DNA from: an uncultured Marmoricola sp.
GTDB lineage: Bacteria; Actinomycetota; Actinomycetes; Propionibacteriales; Nocardioidaceae
Assembly (NCBI GenBank): GCA_937868455.1
Contig: CALMMO010000004.1
Span: forward strand, 1 to 22,692
Reading direction: 5' to 3'
Length of the DNA stretch: 22,692 nt
A program made the position numbers and the translations under genes. The first letter of the stretch is position 1. The number at the start of each line of letters is the position of its first letter. Under the pieces are notes generated by a model, which worked only from the letters and a program-made list of their open reading frames with translations, searched no databases and had not been told where the DNA came from. Below are positions 7,379-14,039 of the stretch, in pieces.

Positions 7379-8319
7379 CGGGGGCCCCCAGTGCGAAGGC
7401 GGCTCAGCCAGGCTGTTGCGTCGTGGAAGTCATCATCTGAGGTGCCGTGTTTGATCTGCGGGCCTTGGCCGTCGACACGGGGATAAGACCCAAGGAAGCG
7501 TACGTCGGCGCAGCTTCGCTTAAGTCCCATCAGGGCCTCGCCGACGCGCTCGTCTTCGATGTGGCCTTCGCAGTCGATGGAGAAGCAGTACTTGCCTAAG
7601 CCGACGCCGGTGGGACGTGACTCAATGCGGCTGAGGTTGACCCCGCGCAACTGGAACTCTTCAAGGAGTTCCAGCAAGGCCCCGGAGTGGTCGTCGCGGA
7701 TGTAAACGACCAGGGTCGTCTTGTCGGCGCCGGTTGGTGGCTCGGAGATGCCAGCTCGTCCGACCAAGATGAACCGGGTTTGGGCGTCCGGGTTGTCGCC
7801 GATGTTGCTCGCCAACGCAGTCAGACCGTAGGTCTTCGTTGCCTGGGGAGCACAAATGGCAGCGTCCCAGTGGGTGTCTTTGCTGGCGATAGCTTCGGCT
7901 GCAGCTGCGGTGCTCGGTGCAGGCACCACCTTGGCTCCAGGGATGTTGGCCGTCACCCAGGCGCGTGTTTGGGCGGCCGCGTGCGGGTGGGTGCCGATCA
8001 ACTTGATCTCAGCAAGAGGCCGGTCTGTGAGAGCAGCGAGGTCAAAGGTGACCGGCACGGTCACCTCTCGCCTAATCAGCAGTGGGTCGCCGCTGGCAAG
8101 TTCGTCGAGGGTGACGCTCACGGCGCCTTCGACGGAGTTCTCAATCGGCACCACCGCGCCAGTTGCTTCGTTGCGGCGCACCCGATCCAGCGCTTCGGTC
8201 ACCGTCGTACACGGCAGGTGCTCGGCGCCTTTCGATTCCGGCAACGACCGCAGGGCCTGCTCAGTGAAGGTTCCGGCGGGGCCAAAGTAGGCATATCGGC
8301 GAGTGGGGGAATCGGGCAC
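7375..8319 (-). CDS. pheA: prephenate dehydratase
   Basis: 314 residues; converts prephenate to phenylpyruvate in phenylalanine synthesis. The catalytic domain (1-190) shows YFGPAGTFTEQAL (10-23), VPIENSVEGAV (57-67), GTHPHAAAQ (109-117) and the TRF motif (181-183) carrying the catalytic Thr. The ACT domain (about 200-275) has GALLELLEEFQLRGVNL and ESRPT (233-237), the phenylalanine-binding site for feedback control. The frame is open 24 codons further upstream, but GTG at 8317-8319 is preferred: it begins just before the first conserved strand and TAGTCT lies 7 nt upstream. It forms an operon with the VOC gene and is divergent from the metal transporter, with 35 bp between the starts. Confidence 0.96.
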   Translation of the reverse strand: MPDSPTRRYAYFGPAGTFTEQALRSLPESKGAEHLPCTTVTEALDRVRRNEATGAVVPIENSVEGAVSVTLDELASGDPLLIRREVTVPVTFDLAALTDRPLAEIKLIGTHPHAAAQTRAWVTANIPGAKVVPAPSTAAAAEAIASKDTHWDAAICAPQATKTYGLTALASNIGDNPDAQTRFILVGRAGISEPPTGADKTTLVVYIRDDHSGALLELLEEFQLRGVNLSRIESRPTGVGLGKYCFSIDCEGHIEDERVGEALMGLKRSCADVRFLGSYPRVDGQGPQIKHGTSDDDFHDATAWLSRLRTGGPR

Positions 8320-8326
8320 GCGCCCA

Positions 8327-8332
8327 AGACTA
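8327..8332 (-). promoter_or_regulatory. -10 element of pheA (leaderless)
   Basis: TAGTCT on the minus strand, 7 nt before the GTG at 8319. It lies in the palindromic ACTAGT, whose other strand reads TAGTGC toward the divergent transporter gene, so the two promoters probably overlap. Confidence 0.5.
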
Positions 8333-8354
8333 GTGCCGTGCCAGACTCGGCGAT

Positions 8355-8957
8355 GTGGACTTTCTTGTCGTTGCCATTGCCTTTGGGACAATCTTCGTTG
8401 TCGAACTCCCTGACAAGACCTTCATCGCTGCCCTGGTGCTGTCGACGCGCTACAAGCCGTTTGCGGTCTGGGTGGGCGTCGGCACTGCCTTCTTAGTGCA
8501 GACCCTGATCGCTGTTGCCGCTGGCGGCTTGGCCACGTTGTTGCCACGAACAGTGATCCAGACAATCTCTCTGGCCATCTTTGTCATCGGCGCCGTCGTG
8601 CTTTTCCGGGCCGCACCAAAGGCCGATGCCGAGGAGGCCTCACAAGAGCAGGAGTACGCCGCCAAAGCCACTGCAGTGAACTCCTCATGGCGCGCCACTC
8701 TCACCAGCTTCCTAGTGCTCTTCGCCGCCGAATGGGGCGACCTGTCGCAACTGCTCACGATCTCACTGGTGGCGAAGTATCACGAGCCGCTCAGCGTGTT
8801 TGCCGGCGCCTGGGGAGCCCTTCTCGCTGTTTCTGGTCTCGCCGTGCTTCTCGGACGCTGGCTGTTGGCTCGACTCCGGCTCAGCGTGATCCATTACATC
8901 GGCTCAGCGGTCTGCGTGGTGCTGGCGCTCGTTACTGCCTACGAACTCATCGCTTAA
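8355..8957 (+). CDS. GDT1/TMEM165 (UPF0016) family metal cation transporter
   Basis: 200 residues, six predicted membrane helices arranged as two halves, each with the family acidic motif: ELPDKT (17-22) in the first and EWGDLS (126-131) in the second. A charged cytosolic loop (APKADAEEASQEQEYAAK, 87-104) separates the halves. Relatives transport Mn2+ or Ca2+; bacterial members are mainly Mn2+ exporters. The actual ion is inference. GTG at 8355 is the only start that keeps the first helix; there is no Shine-Dalgarno. The mRNA probably ends at the strong hairpin at 8967-9009. No yybP-ykoY-type riboswitch can fit in the 35-bp upstream gap. Confidence 0.9.
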   Translation: MDFLVVAIAFGTIFVVELPDKTFIAALVLSTRYKPFAVWVGVGTAFLVQTLIAVAAGGLATLLPRTVIQTISLAIFVIGAVVLFRAAPKADAEEASQEQEYAAKATAVNSSWRATLTSFLVLFAAEWGDLSQLLTISLVAKYHEPLSVFAGAWGALLAVSGLAVLLGRWLLARLRLSVIHYIGSAVCVVLALVTAYELIA

Positions 8958-8966
8958 GAATTGAAG

Positions 8967-9009
8967 AACCCCGCCCAGTGCCATCGGGGGTGTGGCACTG
9001 ACCGGGGTT
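8967..9009. terminator. bidirectional hairpin terminator
   Basis: AACCCCG (8967-8973) pairs with CGGGGTT (9003-9009), and CAGTGCCA (8976-8983) with TGGCACTG (8993-9000). The two stems are separated by a 2x2 internal loop and closed by a 9-nt loop. It starts 10 nt after the transporter stop and lies between convergent genes. There is no T-run. Confidence 0.8.
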
Positions 9010-9135
9010 ACCCAACCGTAGAAAGTTATTGAACGCTTGACAACCAACAGCCGTTCAGAGACCCCTGAACAGCGCTGAACGGTCGGTCAAACACGACGAA
9101 CGGTTCATTTCAGCCTGTTCAGACCGTACAAACTG
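9010..9135. other. convergent intergenic stretch with repeated GTTCAG/CTGAAC motifs
   Basis: No gene is seen. CCGTTCAG (9051-9058) is the exact inverse of CTGAACGG (9075-9082), with a further CTGAAC at 9065-9070, CGAACGGTTCA at about 9097-9107 and TGTTCAG at about 9116-9122. A perfect TTGACA at 9037-9042 has no -10 partner. It could be an alternative hairpin region, a second terminator or a protein-binding array. Confidence 0.45.
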
Positions 9136-10056
9136 TCACCGAAGGGTCAATTGACGCGAGGTAAGTCCGGCCCGGGTGCCACGCTCGGCCGGACTCAGGG
9201 GGGTCTCGTCTGCTAGCGCAGCCTCAAACGCCTGGGCGAAGTTCGCGAGCGGGGATTCGATTGCCTCAGCGCCAGTGCCTGCGGCCAAGTCCCACACCGG
9301 GACCAGCAATCCGTGAGCGCGGAACATCCCCACCAGGCGAGCGCCATCAACAAGTCGATCGGCACTAGCAGCATGCAACCGGGCCAACGCATCCAAAGCC
9401 GGGGCCTCTTCATGGGGCAGCACCCAACGCAGGAACTCCTTGGAGGTCACATCGGTCCAGTACGCCGACTCGACGCCCCCGACCTTGACCGTGGGCGTGA
9501 TGGCCTCGTTGGCATGATCAAGCACCCCTTCCATGGCGTCATTGAGTTCGGCGTCCGGGGGCATCCAGTAGCCGAAGTCCGAGTGCACCTCAAAGTCAGT
9601 CAGTCCACCCTCCAGCAGATCTTGGAGTCGCGGACCTTCGCCTGGGTCGGCTGCGAGTCCCAACACCTCGCCATGATCGGCGGCCAGCGCCAACTCGACC
9701 ATCGCCGCCAGGTCTCGAGAGGGGTCGCGATAGGAGTGCTGCACCTGCACCCCGATCAGCACTTCTCCGTTGTCGCGGACGATCGCGGGCGACGCACCCG
9801 GCAGCAGCGAGGCAAACGTGATCTCCCGGCCGCCAACCATTCCTCGGGCGGTGCCAGCAGGCACAAACTCCTTGAGCGCAACCAGGTCACACTCACCTTT
9901 AAGCCCGGCAAAGGGCCGAGCGACGTGCACGACCGCCGAGGACTTGCCGCCGTGGCAGTTGCGATAGCGCAAGCCCGAACCACAGTGACACGGTTGGCGT
10001 GAACCTGCCGCCCCTTCAGAGCTGGCGTTGACCTTCGTGCGTGAGCGTTTTCCCAT
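9136..10056 (-). CDS. DUF5926-family protein with N-terminal SEC-C motif
   Basis: 306 residues. After a basic N-terminus (GKRSRTK) comes a SEC-C zinc motif QPCHCGSGLRYRNCHG with ligands C23, C25, C34 and H35, as in SecA tails and many small zinc-binding modules. The rest (about 45-306) matches the actinobacterial DUF5926 pattern: a run of VPAGTARGMVGGREITFASLLPGA, then DFGYWMPPDAELNDAM and a C-terminal acidic/Ala-rich region. Function is unknown; a role in binding partner proteins or nucleic acid through the zinc motif is inference. The ATG at 10054-10056 has TAACCT 7 nt upstream, and that box includes the stop codon of a leftover GDPD 3' end, implying GDPD once lay directly upstream. Confidence 0.88.
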   Translation of the reverse strand: MGKRSRTKVNASSEGAAGSRQPCHCGSGLRYRNCHGGKSSAVVHVARPFAGLKGECDLVALKEFVPAGTARGMVGGREITFASLLPGASPAIVRDNGEVLIGVQVQHSYRDPSRDLAAMVELALAADHGEVLGLAADPGEGPRLQDLLEGGLTDFEVHSDFGYWMPPDAELNDAMEGVLDHANEAITPTVKVGGVESAYWTDVTSKEFLRWVLPHEEAPALDALARLHAASADRLVDGARLVGMFRAHGLLVPVWDLAAGTGAEAIESPLANFAQAFEAALADETPLSPAERGTRAGLTSRQLTLR

Positions 10057-10061
10057 GCCCC

Positions 10062-10107
10062 GGAGGTTAGCGGCTCGGCTCTAGGTCTAGGCCGGCTAGG
10101 TAGTCGA
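10062..10107. repeat. left direct repeat of cassette 2: leftover 3' end of a GDPD gene
   Basis: 41 of 46 bases are identical to 11500-11545, with no gaps. On the minus strand it encodes the tail DYLAGLDLEPSR then stop, against DYLDGLGLQPGR then stop in the intact GDPD gene. The rest of the gene is absent to the right. The TAA stop also provides the first bases of the DUF5926 -10 box. Confidence 0.8.
10064..10069 (-). promoter_or_regulatory. -10 element of the DUF5926 gene (leaderless)
   Basis: TAACCT on the minus strand, 7 nt before the ATG at 10056. It lies within the left repeat of cassette 2, whose right copy carries the same TAACCT after the intact GDPD stop. Confidence 0.5.
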
Positions 10108-10247
10108 GGCTGGATGGCGGACGTCAGCGTGCGCCGCCCGCGAGGTCGCTAGCGGCCACAGATCCTTCGGCACAAGCATCTCGATCTCCGGGATCCGATC
10201 TTGCGGGGCTGTTTCTCCGCCCCCTACTGTTCGCTACCTAACGATCG
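10108..10247. other. non-coding stretch with a possible coding remnant
   Basis: On the minus strand a frame with ATG at 10177-10179 and stop at 10096-10098 encodes 27 residues beginning MLVPKDLWPLATSRAAHADV. It is open upstream through PQDRIPEIE and looks protein-like, but I cannot assign a family. It may be a fragment brought in with the cassette. On the plus strand TACCTA (10235-10240) or TAACGA (10239-10244) could be the -10 of the MBL gene. Confidence 0.3.
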
Positions 10248-10263
10248 TGTGACCCGGGTCACA
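10248..10263. promoter_or_regulatory. perfect CRP/GlxR-type operator
   Basis: TGTGACCCGGGTCACA is a 16-bp perfect palindrome that fits TGTGA-N6-TCACA, the box of the CRP/FNR family (E. coli CRP, corynebacterial GlxR). It ends 13 bp before the MBL start and would cover the transcription start if TACCTA or TAACGA upstream is the -10, which suggests repression. Confidence 0.6.
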
Positions 10264-10276
10264 TGCTAGGAGCGAG

Positions 10277-11443
10277 ATGTGCATCGACTTTGAGGTCGCC
10301 CAGGCAGAAGTTTCCCGCCGGGGACTACTCCGGATTGGCGGCGGACTCGCCGTAGGAGCAAGTGCGACTGGCCTGAGCGCACCGTCGTATGCCCAAGCCG
10401 CGGTGAGCGCCGGACACCGGCACGACCCCCGCGTCGTACTCCTTGGAGTGGCAGGCGGCCCGCCGCCTGAGATCGGCCGCGCGGGCATCTCGTCCGCGCT
10501 GGTCATCGGCGATCGTGTCTACGTCATCGACTGCGGCCGTGGCGCCGTGACTCAATATGCCCAGGCACGACTTAAGTTCAAGAACCTGCGTGGCATCTTC
10601 GTGACTCACCTGCACGCCGACCACGTCATCGACTTCTACGACTTCGCGGCGTTGCCCGGGTTTGGCGTCAACGACTCCAACGACGGCATCCTCGCTCCCA
10701 CAGCCACCCAACCGGCGATCCCAGTCTTCGGACCCGGGCGGGCAGGCGGGCTGCCACCGGCCGACGATCCCTCGCTGCCGACCATCGCGCCAGACATGCC
10801 TACCCCCGGCATCGCCGACCTCTTCCGGCTCCAGACCGAGGCCTTCGCCTACTCGACCAACCTGTTCATGCGGCGCGCGGGCATTCCCGATCCACGCACC
10901 CTCTTCGACATCCACGAGATCGACAACCCGGTGGCAGCCGGGGCCGACTGGACCAACCGTGCCCCCGACATGGACCCCTTTGTCATCTTCGACGATGGCT
11001 TCGTCAAGGTCAGCGCGGTGCTGGTGCCGCACGGGCCAGTGTTCCCCTCCTACGCCTACCGCTTCGACAGCGAGGAAGGCTCAGTCGTCTTCTCCGGCGA
11101 CACCGCCGCTTCGCAGAATGTCGTGCGGCTCGCTCAGGGCGCGGACATGTTGGTGCACGAGGTCATCGACTTCAAGTTCTACGTCGACTTCCTCGGCCTC
11201 GACCCCTCCCTGCTGCAGCACCTGCTGCGCTCGCACACCGACGTCTTCGAGCTTGGCCCACTGGCTGAGCAGGCCGGGGTCGAAAGGCTGGTTCTCAACC
11301 ACCTGGTGCCGGCGGACCCGCGTCTCATGAGCGACCACACCTGGCGCAAGAACGCTCGGCGGGGCTACAGCGGCCGCGTGATCGTCGGCGATGACCTGAT
11401 GTCGGTGCCGATGCGCAAGCGTCGTCGTACTGTCATCGGGTAG
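10277..11443 (+). CDS. Tat-exported metallo-beta-lactamase-fold hydrolase
   Basis: 388 residues. A twin-arginine signal SRRGLLRIGGGLAVGASAT (13-31) is followed by a likely cleavage site near SYAQA (37-41). The MBL motif THLHADH (110-116) supplies the zinc ligands, with VLVPHGPVFPSYAYRF, FSGDTA and VLNHLVP giving the later His, Asp and His positions of the RNase Z/arylsulfatase-like MBL group. A folded, metal-loaded enzyme exported by Tat and acting outside the membrane is the natural reading; the substrate is unknown. The start ATG has GGAG 4 nt upstream. It is the only gene between two direct repeats of GDPD 3' sequence and runs opposite to both neighbours. Confidence 0.88.
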   Translation: MCIDFEVAQAEVSRRGLLRIGGGLAVGASATGLSAPSYAQAAVSAGHRHDPRVVLLGVAGGPPPEIGRAGISSALVIGDRVYVIDCGRGAVTQYAQARLKFKNLRGIFVTHLHADHVIDFYDFAALPGFGVNDSNDGILAPTATQPAIPVFGPGRAGGLPPADDPSLPTIAPDMPTPGIADLFRLQTEAFAYSTNLFMRRAGIPDPRTLFDIHEIDNPVAAGADWTNRAPDMDPFVIFDDGFVKVSAVLVPHGPVFPSYAYRFDSEEGSVVFSGDTAASQNVVRLAQGADMLVHEVIDFKFYVDFLGLDPSLLQHLLRSHTDVFELGPLAEQAGVERLVLNHLVPADPRLMSDHTWRKNARRGYSGRVIVGDDLMSVPMRKRRRTVIG

Positions 11444-11466
11444 TCATCGCGGGCTGGTAACTCGAA

Positions 11467-11499
11467 CGTCGCCTCCCGCGGCGAATTGAGAGGGCGTCG
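11467..11499 (+). terminator. possible terminator after the MBL gene
   Basis: CGTCGCCTC (11467-11475) can pair imperfectly with GAGGGCGTCG (11490-11499), with one mismatch and one bulge. No T-run follows. Confidence 0.3.
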
Positions 11500-11545
11500 G
11501 GAGGTTAGCGCCCCGGCTGTAGGCCTAGGCCGTCTAGGTAGTCGA
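11500..11545. repeat. right direct repeat of cassette 2 (3' end of the intact GDPD gene)
   Basis: Partner of 10062-10107, offset 1438 bp. It covers the last codons and stop of GDPD and 5 bp beyond. Confidence 0.8.
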
Positions 11546-12314
11546 TGGTGAAGGCCGGGCGGTCGGTGATGATCGCTTTCACGCCCATGTCCAGGCACAG
11601 GTCGATGTCGTCTGCGCTGTTGACGGTCCACACATGCAGTGAGGTGGAGCGAGCAATGCGCCTGATCACATCGGGATGCGACTGCAAGAGTTCGATGCCC
11701 GGACCAGCGATCCAGTCAGGCGAAGCCACCGGCCGCACCCGCGACCACGCGCCCGGTTTATCCACCAAATAGACCAGATCCAACGCTGGAGCCAAGCGCT
11801 CAACGCGCTTAACTGCTACCCACGAAAAGCTCATCACCCGCACCGGCGACCCCGGGCGGGTCCAGCCAAACTCGTCTAGAAGTTGCACGAGTTTGCGCTC
11901 CACCAAACCACCGAACCGAGTCGGGTGCTTAGTCTCAATGGAGAGTTCGATTCGCCGATCCTGATCGGCCACCACTTCGAGCAGACGACGCATCGTCAAC
12001 ACCTTGCCCAAAGCCGGGTCACGATCTGGGAGTTCGTCATCGAGGTCAGCCCACGGGTTCTTCCACGAGGAGAAGTCGAGCGCATCAAGATCGGCAAGGT
12101 TCTGCGTGCTCACCAACCCCTTGCTCGCGGCCGTGCGCTTGAGATCGCGGTCATGCACGCACACAAGGTGTCCGTCGGCAGTCAGGCGTACGTCGCACTC
12201 CAAAGCGTCGGCTCCGGCATCGATCGCGGCCACATAGGCACCCAGCGTGTGCTCGGCAATATTCGCACTGGCGCCCCGATGGGCAACCACGATCGGGCGT
12301 GATGGACGGGCCAT
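11505..12314 (-). CDS. glycerophosphodiester phosphodiesterase family protein
   Basis: 269 residues with no signal peptide, so probably cytosolic. The GDPD TIM-barrel signature is clear: VAHRGASAN (catalytic His and Arg), ALECDVRLTADGHLVCVHDRDL (metal-binding E and D, and the second His), IELSIETKHP (metal-binding Glu and a Lys), and the C-terminal HVWTVNSADDIDLCLDMGVKAIITDRP. The usual ENT after HRG is EHT. The enzyme would hydrolyse glycerophosphodiesters to glycerol-3-phosphate and an alcohol. ATG at 12312-12314 is preferred over one 6 codons upstream because CAAAAT lies 6 nt before it. The LLM gene ends 46 bp upstream on the same strand. Its 3' end is duplicated at 10062-10107. Confidence 0.92.
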   Translation of the reverse strand: MARPSRPIVVAHRGASANIAEHTLGAYVAAIDAGADALECDVRLTADGHLVCVHDRDLKRTAASKGLVSTQNLADLDALDFSSWKNPWADLDDELPDRDPALGKVLTMRRLLEVVADQDRRIELSIETKHPTRFGGLVERKLVQLLDEFGWTRPGSPVRVMSFSWVAVKRVERLAPALDLVYLVDKPGAWSRVRPVASPDWIAGPGIELLQSHPDVIRRIARSTSLHVWTVNSADDIDLCLDMGVKAIITDRPAFTIDYLDGLGLQPGR

Positions 12315-12360
12315 GAGCACATTTTGGACCACGGTCGATTCGATCCTGTGGCAGGACCGC

Positions 12361-13272
12361 TCAGTGGTCGAGTTGGCTCAACCCATCAGTGGCGATCTGC
12401 TCGAAGATCGCCTGGTCGGCGGAATAGACCGAGTCGGGCACCGGCCAGTGCACCACCAACTCCGTGATGCCGATCTCGGCATAGCGACCCGCCCAATCGA
12501 CGAACTTCCCCACCGACTCCAGCGGTTTCTCACTTGAGGACCCCTCGAGGTAGAGCCGGTGTGGAACCTGACGGCCTTCCCTCTCGCAGGCCTCCTCAAG
12601 TCGAGCCAGTTGGCCGGCAACAACGTGAGGGGCCTCCTGCGGAGTTGGTGCTGCCGGATCGCGTGCATCGCCGTAGGTGATCCAGCCATCGGCGTACTTC
12701 GCCGCCAGCGCGAGCCCGCGCAGACCGGTGGCGGCCACATAGAAGGGCACTCGCGGTTGCTGAACGCACCCGGGCAAGGCGCGTGCGTCGACCGCTGCGT
12801 AGTGCTCTGTGGTCATCGACGTCTCCGGCTGCCGCAAGGTGGCATCGAGCACTGCCACGAAATCGCGCAGGTGATCGGCCCGTTCGCTAGGAGTCCAGGG
12901 CCTCTGACCCAATGCTTGGGCATCAAATCCGGTGCCTCCCGCGCCAATGCCAAGGGTGAGGCGACCCGAGGAGATGTCATCGAGGGTCATCAATTCTTTG
13001 GCGAAGGGCACTGGGTGTCGAAAGTTGGGTGAGGCCACCAACGTGCCGACCCGCATAGTTGCGGTGGCAGTCGCTGCAGCAGTCAGCGTCGGGATCGCCC
13101 CGAACCATGGGGAGTCCACAAACGAACGCCACGTGAGGTGGTCGTAGGTGTAGCCAGCATGGAACCCCAGCTGCTCGGCTCGCTGCCAGATGCGCTTGGC
13201 CTCAGGCCAGCGATAAATCGGCAAGATCACCGTGCTCAACTTCATTGGTTCACCATGACCCCGCCTCACCAT
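12361..13272 (-). CDS. LLM-class (F420-dependent type) flavin oxidoreductase
   Basis: 303 residues from this start. Luciferase-like TIM-barrel features: MKLSTVILPIYRWPEAKRIWQRAEQLGF, YDHLTWRSF, MRVGTLVASPNFRHPVPFAKELMTLDDISSGRLTLGIGAGGTGFD, and FYVAATGLRGLALAAKYADGW. The subgroup in actinobacteria generally uses F420 rather than FMN; the cofactor is inferred and the substrate unknown. Two starts are possible: ATG 13272, supported by TAGGCT 6 nt upstream, and ATG 13245 (MKLST), where family homology begins. It is followed by the LysM terminator region upstream and GDPD downstream, possibly co-transcribed with the latter. Confidence 0.88.
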   Translation of the reverse strand: MVRRGHGEPMKLSTVILPIYRWPEAKRIWQRAEQLGFHAGYTYDHLTWRSFVDSPWFGAIPTLTAAATATATMRVGTLVASPNFRHPVPFAKELMTLDDISSGRLTLGIGAGGTGFDAQALGQRPWTPSERADHLRDFVAVLDATLRQPETSMTTEHYAAVDARALPGCVQQPRVPFYVAATGLRGLALAAKYADGWITYGDARDPAAPTPQEAPHVVAGQLARLEEACEREGRQVPHRLYLEGSSSEKPLESVGKFVDWAGRYAEIGITELVVHWPVPDSVYSADQAIFEQIATDGLSQLDH

Positions 13273-13278
13273 GACGCC

Positions 13279-13284
13279 AGCCTA
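13279..13284 (-). promoter_or_regulatory. -10 element of the LLM gene (leaderless)
   Basis: TAGGCT on the minus strand with 6 nt to the ATG at 13272. Confidence 0.4.
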
Positions 13285-13316
13285 GGGCGGTCGTTTGCAC
13301 CATCCCCAAAAACAGT

Positions 13317-13344
13317 GCTGGCCCCAGGAAATCCTGGGGCCAGC
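13317..13344 (-). terminator. intrinsic terminator of the LysM gene
   Basis: GCTGGCCCCAGG (13317-13328) pairs perfectly with CCTGGGGCCAGC (13333-13344) around a 4-nt loop. On the minus strand the stem is followed by ACTGTTTTT. It lies 20 bp after the LysM stop. Confidence 0.9.
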
Positions 13345-13364
13345 GACTTAGATGGAGCCAATGA

Positions 13365-13871
13365 TCACTTGTTCGGGATCTTGAACTTCTGACCGGGGAA
13401 AATCAGGTCGGGGTTCTCGATGTGGTTGATCCGTGCGATGTCGCGCCAGTCAACTCCGAAGCGGGCACCGATTTCGCTCAAGGTGTCGCCCGACTTCACG
13501 ACGTACTCCTTGTGCTTGCGAGCCTCACGACGCGCCTTGGCGCGAGCGTCGGCCTTTTCGGCAGCCTTGCGAGCACGGGCTTCGGCCTTGGCCTGAGCGG
13601 CCTCCGCTTCGGCGTTGGCGTTGGCCTCAGCAGCGATGGCTTCGTTTTCTGCGTCGACTGCGGCGCTTTTGGCAGCCTCGTCGGTGGTGTCGATGCCGGC
13701 CTTCTCAGCGGCAGCAGCAGCCTTGGCGCGAGCCTCAGCGGCCTTTGCCTGAGCGGCGGCGATGACCTTGTCAGCCTCGGCCTGAGCGGCGTCAGCCTCT
13801 TGCTGGGCCTCCGCAGCGGCCTCAGCGTCATCAGTGGTCAGTGCGTCTTTGATCTTTTCCCACAGGGACAT
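13365..13871 (-). CDS. Ala-rich coiled-coil protein with C-terminal LysM domain
   Basis: 168 residues. Residues 1-15 (MSLWEKIKDALTTDD) form an amphipathic start without a signal peptide. Residues about 16-118 are a long Ala/Glu/Lys/Arg helix (AAEAQQEADAAQAEADK, ARARKAAEKADARAKARRE) likely to form a coiled coil. Residues 121-168 are a complete LysM domain (KEYVVKSGDTLSEIGARFGV ... NPDLIFPGQKFKIPNK), which binds N-acetylglucosamine in peptidoglycan. The lack of an export signal is odd for a wall binder; it may be cytosolic, like the BON-LysM (YgaU-type) proteins, or exported by another route. A clear GAGAGG Shine-Dalgarno lies 7-8 nt before the ATG, unlike most neighbours. It is divergent from the sulfur operon and ends in a strong terminator. 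Confidence 0.88.
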   Translation of the reverse strand: MSLWEKIKDALTTDDAEAAAEAQQEADAAQAEADKVIAAAQAKAAEARAKAAAAAEKAGIDTTDEAAKSAAVDAENEAIAAEANANAEAEAAQAKAEARARKAAEKADARAKARREARKHKEYVVKSGDTLSEIGARFGVDWRDIARINHIENPDLIFPGQKFKIPNK

Positions 13872-14025
13872 TGGGGTTCCTCTCGTTGGGCCTGGCGGAC
13901 AGTCCGCAGCATGGCCATCGCAAAGCGTAGTGCGCGGCGCGACGCCGACTAAACATCTACGACATTTCGGACATTCCCCAATTTGCGGCGTGACGCACCA
14001 GACACAGCGATCACTAGCGGGAAAA

Positions 14026-14039
14026 TACCCCGAGGGGTA
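14026..14039. promoter_or_regulatory. CsoR/CstR-like operator of the sulfur operon
   Basis: TACCCC-GA-GGGGTA is a perfect inverted repeat preceded by AAAA. CsoR-family repressors (copper-sensing CsoR, persulfide-sensing CstR) bind GC-rich dyads of this kind. It lies 12 bp before the sqr-like start and overlaps the -10 box, so a bound regulator would block transcription. Confidence 0.6.

Noticed and set aside
9037..9042. Perfect TTGACA as a promoter -35
   Set aside because: No -10-like hexamer at 16-18 bp and no gene downstream on that strand.
10325..11032. Minus-strand open frame opposite the MBL gene
   Set aside because: Antisense shadow of a high-GC gene; the sense strand has a Tat signal and THLHADH.
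13422..13952. Long plus-strand open frame opposite the LysM gene
   Set aside because: It is antisense to an Ala/Glu-rich coding region, which leaves opposite frames open; the encoded Gly/Ser/Leu-rich text has no family features and the sense strand has a clear LysM domain.
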